Below, piece by piece: positions 17,337 through 26,955 of a stretch of 64,000 bases of DNA. The position numbers and the translations under genes were made by a program. The notes under the pieces are model-generated. The model did no database searches. It saw only the letters and a program-made list of their open reading frames with translations, and was not told the DNA's origin. The stretch's first letter is position 1; every line of letters starts with the position of its first letter. Source of the stretch: Flavobacterium jejuense (GTDB lineage Bacteria; Bacteroidota; Bacteroidia; Flavobacteriales; Flavobacteriaceae); the NCBI RefSeq assembly GCF_006491595.2, contig NZ_VEVQ02000005.1:186001-250000 (forward strand), given 5' to 3'.

Positions 17337-18893
17337 TTATGCGATTTCATTTTCTATTACTTTCTTATTCTTTTTTGAATCTTGTCTTATAGTTTCAAAA
17401 AATGAATAATAATGATGTATTAAACTCTTCCATGAATAATCTTTTGCCATTCCTCTTTCTATTATTCCATTCCAATCGATCTTTTTATTTTGATAAACAA
17501 AAACCGCTTCTTGAATGGTTTTCTTCAAATTCTCATGACTAAATTCATCAATATAAAATCCAGTACTCAGTTCAGGATTTAACTGGTATGGAATAATTGT
17601 GTCTCTTAAACCTCCAACAGATCTTACTAAAGGAACAGTACCAAAAGCTAAAGCATACATTTGTACCAAACCACACGGTTCAAATAAGGATGGACATAAA
17701 ATAATATCTGATGCAGCAAGTAATTTGTGAGCCTTTTCCTCTGTATAATGAGAAATATAGTTAAATCTGTCAGGAAACATTTCCTTGGCCAGCATCAATC
17801 TTTTATGAATAGTACCCGTTACACCACCAGATGGACGTCCGTAAATCACTAATTTTATTCCTATATTTAGAAGATTTTCTATTTGTTGCATTGCCTCTTT
17901 TTCTGAACCCCATAAGTCTATTAAAATATTTATACCCTTTTGTTCTGTTAAACGAGCCATTAACAAAACAATAGGTTTTCCATCATCATGAAACTGTAAT
18001 TCAGAATTTAATTCTTGTTTAGCTTCTAATTTGATAATTTGATAAGAACCTATATCATATAAATTTTTTATAAAGGGACTTGATTTAGGAGACCAAAGAA
18101 TGTTATCTATTCCATTAGGTAAAGCGTATATTTTTTTCTTTTTAATTAAATCCAAAAACTTCAATCCAATGTGGGGTAATATGCCCTGAATTAATTCCTT
18201 TGCATAAGTCTCGCTAACAGTAGCTACATAGTCTGAATTTTTGAATGCCAACGCAAAAAAAGTAGCAATTCCATATTGTTTATAAATAGGTAAAAGCTCT
18301 ATTAAAATATCTTCATCAAGATGATGCAAAAGATCTGGTAAAATATCCCCTTGAAACTCATAATTATGAATCAAAATAATTGAAATACAATCAGAATTTG
18401 CATTAAGATTTTTAATTCTTTCTGGAAATGCCAAACATCCACATACATGCCAATCATGGAAAAATATAAATTCAGGAGATAACTCAAGATTTTCTATCAA
18501 TTGAATTGCTGCTTTAGCAAAATAGAAGTAAATTATATAAGGAAAATTTTCTTTGTATGCTTTTTCACCATCATCATCATTGTTTAAAGAATCATTTTCT
18601 CTAGATTCCATATCACTAAATAATAAGCTGTCGGACATATTAATAAAATAATAGTTTACATCTTCTTTCTTTTGATGGTAATATTCAAACTCATAATCAA
18701 CCTCTTGTATTTCTATTTTAAACTTATCTTTTACTTCTGAATTTAATAATTCTATCATTCTATTTTTATAATAAAAGGAAATAACAATGTTAGGATATTC
18801 ATCTGAAAGATAGTTAGGTAAGGTACCTAAGACATCTCCCAAACCTCCTCTTTTATAAAATGGTGTTACCTCAGATGCTAAATGTATTATCAT
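17337..18893 (-). CDS. Glycogen/starch synthase-like glycosyltransferase (GT5)
   Basis: A GT-B fold glucosyltransferase of the GT5 family, which adds ADP- or UDP-glucose to alpha-1,4-glucan. The N-terminus MIIHLASEVTPF and the sugar-nucleotide motif KRGGLGDV are characteristic. The C-terminal half has LMARLTEQKGI, the E-x7-E type region SLFEPCGLVQMYALAFGTVPLVRSVGG (in part SLFEPCGLVQ), and a typical C-terminal helix. I chose the ATG at 18893 over the in-frame TTG at 18917 because MIIHLASEV aligns with the family start. It lies 33 bases after a GH13 amylase gene and inside the NRPS gene string. Alpha-glucan enzymes are not expected in such an operon. They may be a storage-polysaccharide pair caught between modules, or may act on a glucosylated product. 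Confidence 0.9.
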   Translation of the reverse strand: MIIHLASEVTPFYKRGGLGDVLGTLPNYLSDEYPNIVISFYYKNRMIELLNSEVKDKFKIEIQEVDYEFEYYHQKKEDVNYYFINMSDSLLFSDMESRENDSLNNDDDGEKAYKENFPYIIYFYFAKAAIQLIENLELSPEFIFFHDWHVCGCLAFPERIKNLNANSDCISIILIHNYEFQGDILPDLLHHLDEDILIELLPIYKQYGIATFFALAFKNSDYVATVSETYAKELIQGILPHIGLKFLDLIKKKKIYALPNGIDNILWSPKSSPFIKNLYDIGSYQIIKLEAKQELNSELQFHDDGKPIVLLMARLTEQKGINILIDLWGSEKEAMQQIENLLNIGIKLVIYGRPSGGVTGTIHKRLMLAKEMFPDRFNYISHYTEEKAHKLLAASDIILCPSLFEPCGLVQMYALAFGTVPLVRSVGGLRDTIIPYQLNPELSTGFYIDEFSHENLKKTIQEAVFVYQNKKIDWNGIIERGMAKDYSWKSLIHHYYSFFETIRQDSKKNKKVIENEIA

Positions 18894-18926
18894 AAATATT
18901 TTTTTTAAAAGCTTCAATAATTTTTT

Positions 18927-20900
18927 TTATAAATGAATTTTATAAGATAGCTCTGTGTTAGATAATTCATCATAAAATATAACCTCACAAGATTTAGAAG
19001 GTATTTGTCTATTAATGTTTATTTTAGTGTTAGAAAAAAAATCAAATTCATGTTTTTTTTCATCAAAATTAAAGCAGAAAAATATGCTTTTACTTTCAAA
19101 AGATCTTTGCAAAATTAATTGCTTATCATGATGGATCACTTCTGAAAAAGTGAGCGTTCCAAAATCAAAAATTTCTTTATGCTTATTCTTTATTTTATTT
19201 AACTCTGCTAACAAATTATATAAACTATCGTTTTTTCCATCTTTAAAAGGATACTTGATGCAACGTCTATTAAATGGGTCACCCAATCCTTCCATTTCAA
19301 TTTCTTCTCCATAGTAAATTACAGGTGTTCCTGGTAATGCAAATAAAAAAGTATAGGCCAATAAATAATTAGTACGATCTTTAATAATAGAAAAAAATCT
19401 AGGTAAATCATGATTACTTAAAAAGGTCCATGAAGATTGATTTACTTTAAAGGAATTTTTATGGTTTAATTCTAAAACTTTAGAAACCAACATACTTAAA
19501 GATATATTCTCATTAACAAAAAAAGGAATTAAGGCATCAATGTAAAGTGAAAAATTAGTAAGTCCATCAACTTTACAATCCGATGAAAAAACAGAAATGT
19601 TATTATGCCAACTTTCAGCAATAATTATTGCATTTGAGTTTACCTTTTTTGTTTCTTTAACAAAGGCTTTTATAAAAGCATCTGGCATTTCTGTACAGAC
19701 ATCTAATCTCCATCCATCAATTAAGAAACCTTCTGTCCAATATCTTGCAACCTTCAAAAAATAGTCTTGTACCTCTTTATTATGTAAATTAAACTGTGGT
19801 AATTCTTTATATCCATGCCAAGAACTATAATGAAAAGAATTATCAGTATATAATGGGAATTGTTCTACTTCAAACCAATCTAAATATTTCGATTTTTCTT
19901 GATTGATACATAAATCTTTAAATGCAAAGAAATTTGTACTACAATGATTTAATGAAACGTCTAAAATAAGTTTCATATTACGTTCTCGAATACCATTAAC
20001 CAACTCACGAAAATCAGTTTCATTTCCTAATAAAGGATCTATTTTCATATAATCCTTACAGTCATAGCGATGGTTACTTCCAGATAAGAATATTGGGTTT
20101 AAATAAATAAATTCAACACCCATATCGGAAACGTAATTTAAATTTTTAATAATTCCTTGAAGATTTCCTCCAAAAAAGGTATAATAATCTGGTTCATCTC
20201 CCCATTCTTTCAACTCATAATTCAAAGATGTGTTTCCCGCTTTAAAAAAACGATCAGGAAAAATTTGATATCCACTTCTAAATTGAGGAACATTTATACT
20301 ATCTTCTATTTGATTAAATAAATTAAGAAATAAAAATGAATTAGGTCTAATCTCATCTTTTAGACTGTTATTTTCATGTAAATACTTAATTTGTGTTGAA
20401 TTAAAAATTTTTATACAAAAACTGATTTCATTTACATCTAATTTAATTCTACAACTCCAATATGATTTATTTTTATGCTGAAAATGTTTTAATAACTGAT
20501 ATTCTTTTGACTCTATAAGTATTGCAACTCCTTCAATCCAATTTTGATGGGTAATTGCTCTAATTTCCCAGAGATTATCTTTTATATGACTTATAAAATT
20601 TGAACTATTTTCAAATTGAATAGGACAAAATAGTTCTGTTTCTAAAATTATTGGAGATCTCATATGCGAATCATACTGAGAAATCATATTACCAATATTA
20701 TTAATTGGCTGATCAAAATTTTCATTTAAGAAGTAATGAAGAAATGATTTCCCTTTTGGTAAATCTACAGTAAGTTCAAAACATCCATTACCTCTGTTTT
20801 TCATTTCTTCTCTAAAATATCTTCCTTTCACTGGAAAAAATCCTACATGAACTTTTCTTACGCTTCTATCTGAAGAAGTATATAATAATTCTTTCTTCAT
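18927..20900 (-). CDS. GH13 alpha-amylase family protein (neopullulanase/cyclomaltodextrinase-like)
   Basis: A 657-residue cytoplasmic protein with no signal peptide, predicted to hydrolyse or transfer alpha-1,4-glucan. An N-terminal beta-sandwich-like region (1 to about 200) precedes the (beta/alpha)8 domain, which opens YQIFPDRFF as in neopullulanase-type enzymes. The GH13 conserved regions are present: DVSLNH, GWRLDV (nucleophile Asp near 398), IIAESW (acid/base Glu near 428) and LSNHDLPR (Asp near 494). The catalytic set is therefore complete. A C-terminal all-beta domain follows. It lies 82 bases after the free-standing C-domain gene and just before the GT5 gene. The two together make a small alpha-glucan cassette embedded in the NRPS cluster. 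Confidence 0.9.
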   Translation of the reverse strand: MKKELLYTSSDRSVRKVHVGFFPVKGRYFREEMKNRGNGCFELTVDLPKGKSFLHYFLNENFDQPINNIGNMISQYDSHMRSPIILETELFCPIQFENSSNFISHIKDNLWEIRAITHQNWIEGVAILIESKEYQLLKHFQHKNKSYWSCRIKLDVNEISFCIKIFNSTQIKYLHENNSLKDEIRPNSFLFLNLFNQIEDSINVPQFRSGYQIFPDRFFKAGNTSLNYELKEWGDEPDYYTFFGGNLQGIIKNLNYVSDMGVEFIYLNPIFLSGSNHRYDCKDYMKIDPLLGNETDFRELVNGIRERNMKLILDVSLNHCSTNFFAFKDLCINQEKSKYLDWFEVEQFPLYTDNSFHYSSWHGYKELPQFNLHNKEVQDYFLKVARYWTEGFLIDGWRLDVCTEMPDAFIKAFVKETKKVNSNAIIIAESWHNNISVFSSDCKVDGLTNFSLYIDALIPFFVNENISLSMLVSKVLELNHKNSFKVNQSSWTFLSNHDLPRFFSIIKDRTNYLLAYTFLFALPGTPVIYYGEEIEMEGLGDPFNRRCIKYPFKDGKNDSLYNLLAELNKIKNKHKEIFDFGTLTFSEVIHHDKQLILQRSFESKSIFFCFNFDEKKHEFDFFSNTKININRQIPSKSCEVIFYDELSNTELSYKIHL

Positions 20901-20982
20901 AATTTATGTATATTGTTGTTCTGTTTGATACTTGTTTACGGACAATCGTTTAAATCAAAACTAGTTGTTAGAGATTAAGCTA

Positions 20983-22587
20983 TTATGAGATTAATTCACT
21001 TAGACTTAAAGCAGAATTATTAGATAGTAAATCTATTAAATGAATATAATCTTTTGTAAGACTCTCAATCTCTAATTCAGTAAAATAGTTAGGATTATAA
21101 TCTACATTTAATTTGAGGCAGTTATCGTATTGAAAAATTGTTCCAGCAAATGTAAAATGTCCTGAACCCCAATTCATATGTTTGGGCTCCATAATTTCAA
21201 TAAAAGATTCATTGATTCTTGAAAGATTTAAAAAGATTGGACTTAAAACATCTAAATCAATATCTAAATCGTTCATAATCTTTTCATGAGGATATAATGA
21301 ATAATTTTTGGTTTCTAAAATTGTATTTGAAACATTATTTATCAAATCTTTTATAGTTAACTTATCATCTATTGTTATACAAATAATCATTTCTGAAGAT
21401 AACCAACCTAAGACATCATTAAATTCTTCAAATACTCTACCTGAATAAGGTATAAACATTCTTAGATTTTCATTCTTATCTTTTTTATAAAAAACAATTG
21501 CAAATAGAGTCATTAACAAACTAAAGAAACTGCAATTATACAATTTCAACATATGGTTGAGTTTTGTTATTTGATTTTCATTAATAAATGTTTGATAAGA
21601 TGCTCCTTGTATCGGAAAGAGATTATAAACATAACCAAAAAAATAAGGAAATTCTTTTAAATCTTTTCCCTTTAAAGCTATTTCTAGCTCTTTATTTAAT
21701 TTTTTCTTATAACTATTTTCTTGTAAATTAATACCTCTTTTATCTAATGATAAGCTTTTTTTTATTTTTTCAATATAACTTTTAATACGTTTAAGTCCAA
21801 TATCGCTTTTGAGATAACTATTTACCCAAAAGGTATGTTCTTTAGACTGTATTTCTGTTAGACTTAAAGATTGTTTACTACCTTTTTCAAATATATCATA
21901 TAACAATTGTATTTCTTCTTCAATTTTTTTGGTAGTTTCTTGATCCGAAATTGCATGATGCATTGAAATTAATAAACCTTGAACGTTATCATCATACCTT
22001 ATTACTTTAATAGAAATCAAAGGTCCTTTTTCAAAATCAAAAAGTCTATTTTCAGATTCTTTAAATTCATTTTGAAACCTTTCTTCTTTATTTGAAACAT
22101 CTAAAAGATTAACGTACTCCAAATTAAAATCAATTGGAATATGAGTATGTATTTTTTGCTGTACTTGTCCTTTAACAACTAAAAATGTAGTTCTCAGTAT
22201 TTCATGCCTTTCAAATAATGTGTTAATCACTTTATCCATTATTTCATCTTGAATAATTGGAAGTTTTACTTGAAAAACAATGTTAAAAGCATGTTTCCCA
22301 TTAATTAAATATCTTAAATACTCTTTTTCTTGCTGATGTGACACATCATAAGTTTCTTGATCTTTTAGACTTGTAACACTAATTAACATCTGTTCTTTAT
22401 CAAAATCAATTTGTCTATTCTTGATGTTAACCTTGTCAATATAAGTGATTAACTGTTGTTTATTTTCTTTTACTTCCTCCAAAATATCCTTAATATCAAT
22501 ACCTTTAGGAACATCTAATTTCAAATTACCATCTTCAATATTAATTGCTATTTTTCTTTCAAGTAATTTTAATAATAAATTTTTCAT
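20983..22587 (-). CDS. Free-standing condensation-domain protein with TubC-like docking domain
   Basis: A 534-residue protein: docking domain (1-52, MKNLLLKLLERKIAINIEDG) followed by a single C domain and nothing else; there is no A domain or carrier. The active-site motif is HHAISDQ (210-216), so the catalytic second His and Asp remain but the usual Gly is Gln. The docking domain closely resembles that of 13927..17253, suggesting it recognises the same upstream partner tail. Possible roles are condensation of a carrier-bound chain with a free or separately loaded amine, ester formation, or modification of the chain in trans. The gene starts 8 bases after the JmjC-like gene ends, so the two are likely co-translated. 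Confidence 0.88.
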   Translation of the reverse strand: MKNLLLKLLERKIAINIEDGNLKLDVPKGIDIKDILEEVKENKQQLITYIDKVNIKNRQIDFDKEQMLISVTSLKDQETYDVSHQQEKEYLRYLINGKHAFNIVFQVKLPIIQDEIMDKVINTLFERHEILRTTFLVVKGQVQQKIHTHIPIDFNLEYVNLLDVSNKEERFQNEFKESENRLFDFEKGPLISIKVIRYDDNVQGLLISMHHAISDQETTKKIEEEIQLLYDIFEKGSKQSLSLTEIQSKEHTFWVNSYLKSDIGLKRIKSYIEKIKKSLSLDKRGINLQENSYKKKLNKELEIALKGKDLKEFPYFFGYVYNLFPIQGASYQTFINENQITKLNHMLKLYNCSFFSLLMTLFAIVFYKKDKNENLRMFIPYSGRVFEEFNDVLGWLSSEMIICITIDDKLTIKDLINNVSNTILETKNYSLYPHEKIMNDLDIDLDVLSPIFLNLSRINESFIEIMEPKHMNWGSGHFTFAGTIFQYDNCLKLNVDYNPNYFTELEIESLTKDYIHLIDLLSNNSALSLSELIS

Positions 22588-22595
22588 AATTCTAA

Positions 22596-23567
22596 TTACC
22601 TGAAAGCCTTCTGCATTTTTCTAAATACGTTCAAAAAACCTGAATAAATACCTAAAAATGGCATAATTAAAGATACTGTTTTGAAAGGCCATAATCCATC
22701 TCTATACAATTGACGAACAAAAAAGTTTGAAAAATCTCCAAATTTATGTAATGGACTTTTCCAACAATAAGCATAGGTAAACCCAACTTCTCCATCATCT
22801 GGAACAACTGTGTGAAACCAATATGGTGGAATATATAATGCATCCCCCTCTTGAACAGTAACAACCATTGGCTTTAAGTCCATATAGTTTTTTAAAGATT
22901 CTCCATTCAAATAACGCTCATTATTCAAAAATTTCATTATCTCTTTTGGATTAGGAATACTCGGAGGTAATAAAGCTACTTTTTTTGCACCACTAATCTG
23001 ACACATTAAGGTTTCATCAATATTGTGATAATGCCAAGCTGTCGATGCTCTTCGATACATAAAAAACCTTCTTTGATCGTACATTCTAGGTTTTATTGAA
23101 CCTGAAAGAAAAGAAAAATCTGGTGTCTCTTTTAATAATTCTGAAAAGTGGTTATCATTTGTTACTCTTTCTGAAGGAATACTTAAAATATAATCTTCAT
23201 TGTTAAAAAGTCGTTCAATAGCATCATGAAATGAGATATCCTCACTATCCGTTTTTTGTACTTCCCATACATTGTGATTCATATGCGGGTATACTTTAAT
23301 TTCAAAATTATCACATACAGACAACCAATAATCCTTACTCTTAAATTTTTGTACAGCTGGCCATTTCTTTACAGCTCCCTTTATCAAGCACGGTTTATTT
23401 GGTATGACCCAATTCTTATTAAAATCTTTCTCGTTCAATTCATTGGCTAAAACAGAAGGAGCTTCATCTGCCATTTCTATTCCTGGAATGATTGAAAATA
23501 AATCGTTACCAAGACCATCAAATTTTATTTTATCTATCGGTTCCACAAGGGTATTTTCCATATCCAT
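22596..23567 (-). CDS. JmjC/cupin-like Fe(II)/2-oxoglutarate oxygenase
   Basis: A 323-residue cupin_8/JmjC protein of the FIH/KDM8 type, which usually hydroxylates amino acid side chains. The barrel is recognisable from FMYRRASTAWHYHNIDETL, the conserved CQISGAKKVALLPP, and GDALYIPPYWFHTV, where His252 is the distal iron ligand. The usual HxD ligand pair appears as H-Y-H (His179, His181) with Asp184-Glu185 nearby, so the exact metal ligands are uncertain. It sits between the peptidase-exporter gene and the free-standing C-domain gene. A beta-hydroxylation of a carrier-bound or free amino acid is a reasonable guess. The alternative, action on a protein substrate, cannot be excluded. Confidence 0.85.
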   Translation of the reverse strand: MDMENTLVEPIDKIKFDGLGNDLFSIIPGIEMADEAPSVLANELNEKDFNKNWVIPNKPCLIKGAVKKWPAVQKFKSKDYWLSVCDNFEIKVYPHMNHNVWEVQKTDSEDISFHDAIERLFNNEDYILSIPSERVTNDNHFSELLKETPDFSFLSGSIKPRMYDQRRFFMYRRASTAWHYHNIDETLMCQISGAKKVALLPPSIPNPKEIMKFLNNERYLNGESLKNYMDLKPMVVTVQEGDALYIPPYWFHTVVPDDGEVGFTYAYCWKSPLHKFGDFSNFFVRQLYRDGLWPFKTVSLIMPFLGIYSGFLNVFRKMQKAFR

Positions 23568-23666
23568 TATTTATTTTATTGGTATTAAAATCAATTATTT
23601 AAAGGAGAGAATCACTACTAATGTCTCTATCTTCAATACTTAAAGTATTAAAGCAATTTATGACTA

Positions 23667-26600
23667 CTAAGAAATTAATACTTCATCAACTTTAAAATCA
23701 TTTGAAACATATTCAACTTTGCCCATATTCATTTTCAAAATTTTATCGGCTACATCAAAGTAATGATCATCATGAGTAATTGCAATTATAATTTTTCCTC
23801 TTCTCTTCATTTCTGGTAATAACTCACGGTAAAAGAAACGTCTATACTCTGGATCTTGATCTGCTGCCCATTCATCAAATAAATATATTGGTGAATCCTC
23901 TAAATAACATTGTAATAAAGCTAATCTTTTTCTTTGACCACCTGAAAGACTTATAGTATTAAAACTATTATCAATGATTTCTACTTTTTTATCCAAACCT
24001 AAAATTTTCAGATATTTATTCACTTCATCCGATTTATCTTCCATATTGATGTTATAGAGTTTATGAAACAAATGACATGGACTAAAAACTGCTGAAAAAT
24101 ATTCACCAAGCTGAGAAGAATCAACTTCATTCTCATTTATAAAAATATTTCCGTTATCTGGTTCATATAGACCTGTTATTAATTTAGCTAAAGTGGTTTT
24201 ACCACTACCATTTCCGCCTATGATAAATAAAATCTGACCTCTATCAACTTCTAAATTTATGGGTCCAATTGAAAACTGTTCTTTACTTTCAGAAAACTTA
24301 TATGTAAAAGATACATTTTCAAATTTGATGTTTTCAATCAAGTCTTTATCTAATGTTTCTGGAATTTTATTCAAATCAAGATTTGCTGGAATTTCTGCAA
24401 TAAAACTTTGTATACGATTCCATGCAATTTTAACTTGAATAATAGCTGGTATAGAAGAAAGTATTGAATTTAGAGGACCGTTTAGATAAAGTAAAACAAC
24501 TACAAAACTCATAATAGTTGTGTTCTCTAAATCAGGAAATATTTTTGGTATTCCAAAAGCAATCAATCCAAGTAAAATAATAAAAGTAGATTCTCCTATT
24601 AAAAACGCATTAACAAATTTTACATGAGCAATTGTTGTTTTTACTCTGTATTCTTCAGCAGTATCAGCAATATCATCCTTAAATTCAATTTTCTTCTTAT
24701 GTTGTAAGCTTATTTCCTTAAACCCATCAATTAGACCATTTAACAATCTCATAAAAACGTTTTGCGTATCTCTCGCACCTTCAAAATAAGCCTCTGCTCT
24801 TTTGCTAACTGCAAAATATAATGCAGAGACACCAACGATTACAATAACTATTAAAAGCGTAGCCCAAAACTTTGTAGAAGCAAGATATATAAATGCACCA
24901 CCTACTGTAATAAAACTAGTAACAAATCCTACTATCATATTAGCTGAATCACCAACAGTACTGACATCATCATTTAATGTTGAATATACTCGACCTCTAT
25001 CAATTTTTTCAAATTTTTGAAAAGAAGTTGAAAAAATTCGTTCTATCAGTTTTAATCTTTTTTCATATATGACATCTCTTGTAAAATGTATCAATGTGGT
25101 TTGTACATATTTACGACCTAATATATATATCATTAATGTTAATAAATAATAAAAACTTAAATATTTTAATTCAACTGTATTATTAAATGTTGAGGTAATT
25201 AATAGTACTACTGCCATGTTTGATAACCCTGAGAATATACTAACCAAGACTATTTTTGGTAATTTTTGTAAAAAAGGTGTATCTCCTGGAAACAAATAAG
25301 AAACTAAGTAAGCTAAATAACTCAACCCACTAGCTACAGTTATTAATGTTATCAGTATAATAAAACTATTTGGAGTCCAAACTGTTGCTGCTTTCCAAGT
25401 GAAGCCACCCATAGCAATTGGTAACAAATAAATTCCTAATAATACTACTCCTAGAAATATAAAAGAGGTCAATATATTTATCATTTTACTATAAGAAATT
25501 CTTTCAAAATATCTATTTTTATTACGTATTTGTATGACAAGAGTTGTCAAATGAAAAAATACAAGAAAAATATAACAGCACATTATCACAGAAATTATTG
25601 AATAAAGCTTGTCATTTCCATCTCCAGGATTATATTCTTTTCTGATATTCTCTCCAGATAATAATCTCATAATTTTGTCTCCAATAACATTAGTATAACT
25701 ACTGTTTGAATTAGCCAAGACTGCAACTCCTATTTTTTGATTGGGTTTTAAAGAGATAAATGACGTGAAATTTGGATTTAAGCCAGTATGCATTATTTCA
25801 CCATTACCACTTAATGAAACTTCCCAACCCATTCCATAGGAGGAATTTCCATGAGGAGGAACCGTTTCGTCTCTTAGTTGAGTAGTTTTAACCAAAGGAT
25901 ACATTTGAGATTTTGATAAACCCAGTTGTACATTGAGCCACTTTGCAATGTCTAATGCATCAGATATTACATATCCAGCAGCATTGTTCCCTTTAAATAT
26001 TGGTGCTGAATATGGTCTAGCTTCTAAAAAACTAATCTTGTATCCAGTAGTCATTTGTGCTCTATCTATCTGAGTTCCTATGAAGGTTTGCTTTAGGTTT
26101 AACTTATCAAAAACATTTTCTCTTAGATAGTCTTCAAATGATATTCCGCTGACTTTTTCAATTATCAAAGCTAAAATATCATAGTTAATTGTTGCATATT
26201 CAAACTGCTTTCCAGGCATTTCATTAAGACTTGTACCCACTACGTTTTTAACAGTCATCTCAAGTGCCGTTTTACTATTACTTGCAGGAATTGTAGAAAT
26301 TGTCTGCCATGGAATACCTGTAGTATGGTGAAGCAATTGTCGAATTGTAATTTTAGCTGGTTTTTCTTTATAACTAACGTAAAACCAAGGCAAATAATCC
26401 GTTACATCACTATCCAAAGTGATTTTTTTCTCTTGAATAAGATTTTGAACTGCAAGAGCCGTAAATGCTTTGCTACAAGAAGCTAATTCAAATAAAGAAC
26501 TTGGAGTAATAAGTTCTTTATTCTCTAAATTAGCGTACCCAAAACTTTTAATAACTTGTTTTCCGTCTTTAAGAACAATTAAGCTTAATCCTGGTATGTC

Positions 26601-26744
26601 TCCATCCTTCATTAATTTTATGACTTCCTTATCAATTGAGTCTGTTAAAAACTGATTCTTCTGTTGTTGTGAATAACAATAGTTATTCGTTATCAAAACG
26701 GAAAATATAAAAACTAAAAATATGTAATTTGAAAATCTTTTCAT
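23667..26744 (-). CDS. ClbP-like serine peptidase fused to cyclic-peptide ABC exporter
   Basis: A 1025-residue fusion. A signal sequence/anchor (6-25) leads to a class C beta-lactamase-like domain (about 36-360) with SCSK (Ser89, Lys92), Tyr183 in FEYATINYD and an HTG motif. Hydrophobic helices follow at about 380-405, 425-450 and 460-485. Next come the six-helix ABC membrane domain (about 480-745) and an ATPase with GGNGSGKTT (Walker A), LSGGQRKR (signature) and IYLFDEW (Walker B). The ABC part resembles PvdE/SyrD cyclic-peptide exporters. The Ser-Lys-Tyr spacing resembles ClbP (Ser95, Lys98, Tyr186), the periplasmic peptidase that removes an acyl-D-Asn prodrug cap; relatives fused to ABC exporters are known. 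It probably exports and matures the product. Confidence 0.9.
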   Translation of the reverse strand: MKRFSNYIFLVFIFSVLITNNYCYSQQQKNQFLTDSIDKEVIKLMKDGDIPGLSLIVLKDGKQVIKSFGYANLENKELITPSSLFELASCSKAFTALAVQNLIQEKKITLDSDVTDYLPWFYVSYKEKPAKITIRQLLHHTTGIPWQTISTIPASNSKTALEMTVKNVVGTSLNEMPGKQFEYATINYDILALIIEKVSGISFEDYLRENVFDKLNLKQTFIGTQIDRAQMTTGYKISFLEARPYSAPIFKGNNAAGYVISDALDIAKWLNVQLGLSKSQMYPLVKTTQLRDETVPPHGNSSYGMGWEVSLSGNGEIMHTGLNPNFTSFISLKPNQKIGVAVLANSNSSYTNVIGDKIMRLLSGENIRKEYNPGDGNDKLYSIISVIMCCYIFLVFFHLTTLVIQIRNKNRYFERISYSKMINILTSFIFLGVVLLGIYLLPIAMGGFTWKAATVWTPNSFIILITLITVASGLSYLAYLVSYLFPGDTPFLQKLPKIVLVSIFSGLSNMAVVLLITSTFNNTVELKYLSFYYLLTLMIYILGRKYVQTTLIHFTRDVIYEKRLKLIERIFSTSFQKFEKIDRGRVYSTLNDDVSTVGDSANMIVGFVTSFITVGGAFIYLASTKFWATLLIVIVIVGVSALYFAVSKRAEAYFEGARDTQNVFMRLLNGLIDGFKEISLQHKKKIEFKDDIADTAEEYRVKTTIAHVKFVNAFLIGESTFIILLGLIAFGIPKIFPDLENTTIMSFVVVLLYLNGPLNSILSSIPAIIQVKIAWNRIQSFIAEIPANLDLNKIPETLDKDLIENIKFENVSFTYKFSESKEQFSIGPINLEVDRGQILFIIGGNGSGKTTLAKLITGLYEPDNGNIFINENEVDSSQLGEYFSAVFSPCHLFHKLYNINMEDKSDEVNKYLKILGLDKKVEIIDNSFNTISLSGGQRKRLALLQCYLEDSPIYLFDEWAADQDPEYRRFFYRELLPEMKRRGKIIIAITHDDHYFDVADKILKMNMGKVEYVSNDFKVDEVLIS

Positions 26745-26955
26745 TATACTTTTTTTATTATAAAATTTGATTATAATTCACTATGCCTTTTGGCATGAGT
26801 TTATGTTTTTTTTTGAATTAATTATTTTTTCATTATATGAGAAAAACGTATTATTAAACAAAAACCATAAAACCTCTTTTTTTGAATAGAAATTATTGTA
26901 ATGACTTATAATCATCATTAGTTATTTCTTTTTTTAAATTCTGTAGATTGTATTT

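Noticed and set aside
18894..18917. Upstream TTG start for the GT5 gene, and the ATG at 42784 for asnB
   Set aside because: The family N-termini (MIIHLASEV and MCGICGF) align with the downstream ATGs; AsnB needs Cys immediately after the initiator Met.
20956..20963. TAGTTTTG on the minus strand, matching the Bacteroidota -7 element TAnnTTTG upstream of the GH13 gene
   Set aside because: No TTTG/TTG -33 element is found at the right spacing, and one 8-base match is expected by chance in such DNA.
26783..26796. Short hairpin (ATGCC / GGCAT) in the 211-base gap before the peptidase-exporter gene
   Set aside because: The stem has only 5 bp and no T run; the rest of the gap (26745..26955) shows nothing clear beyond AT-rich sequence.
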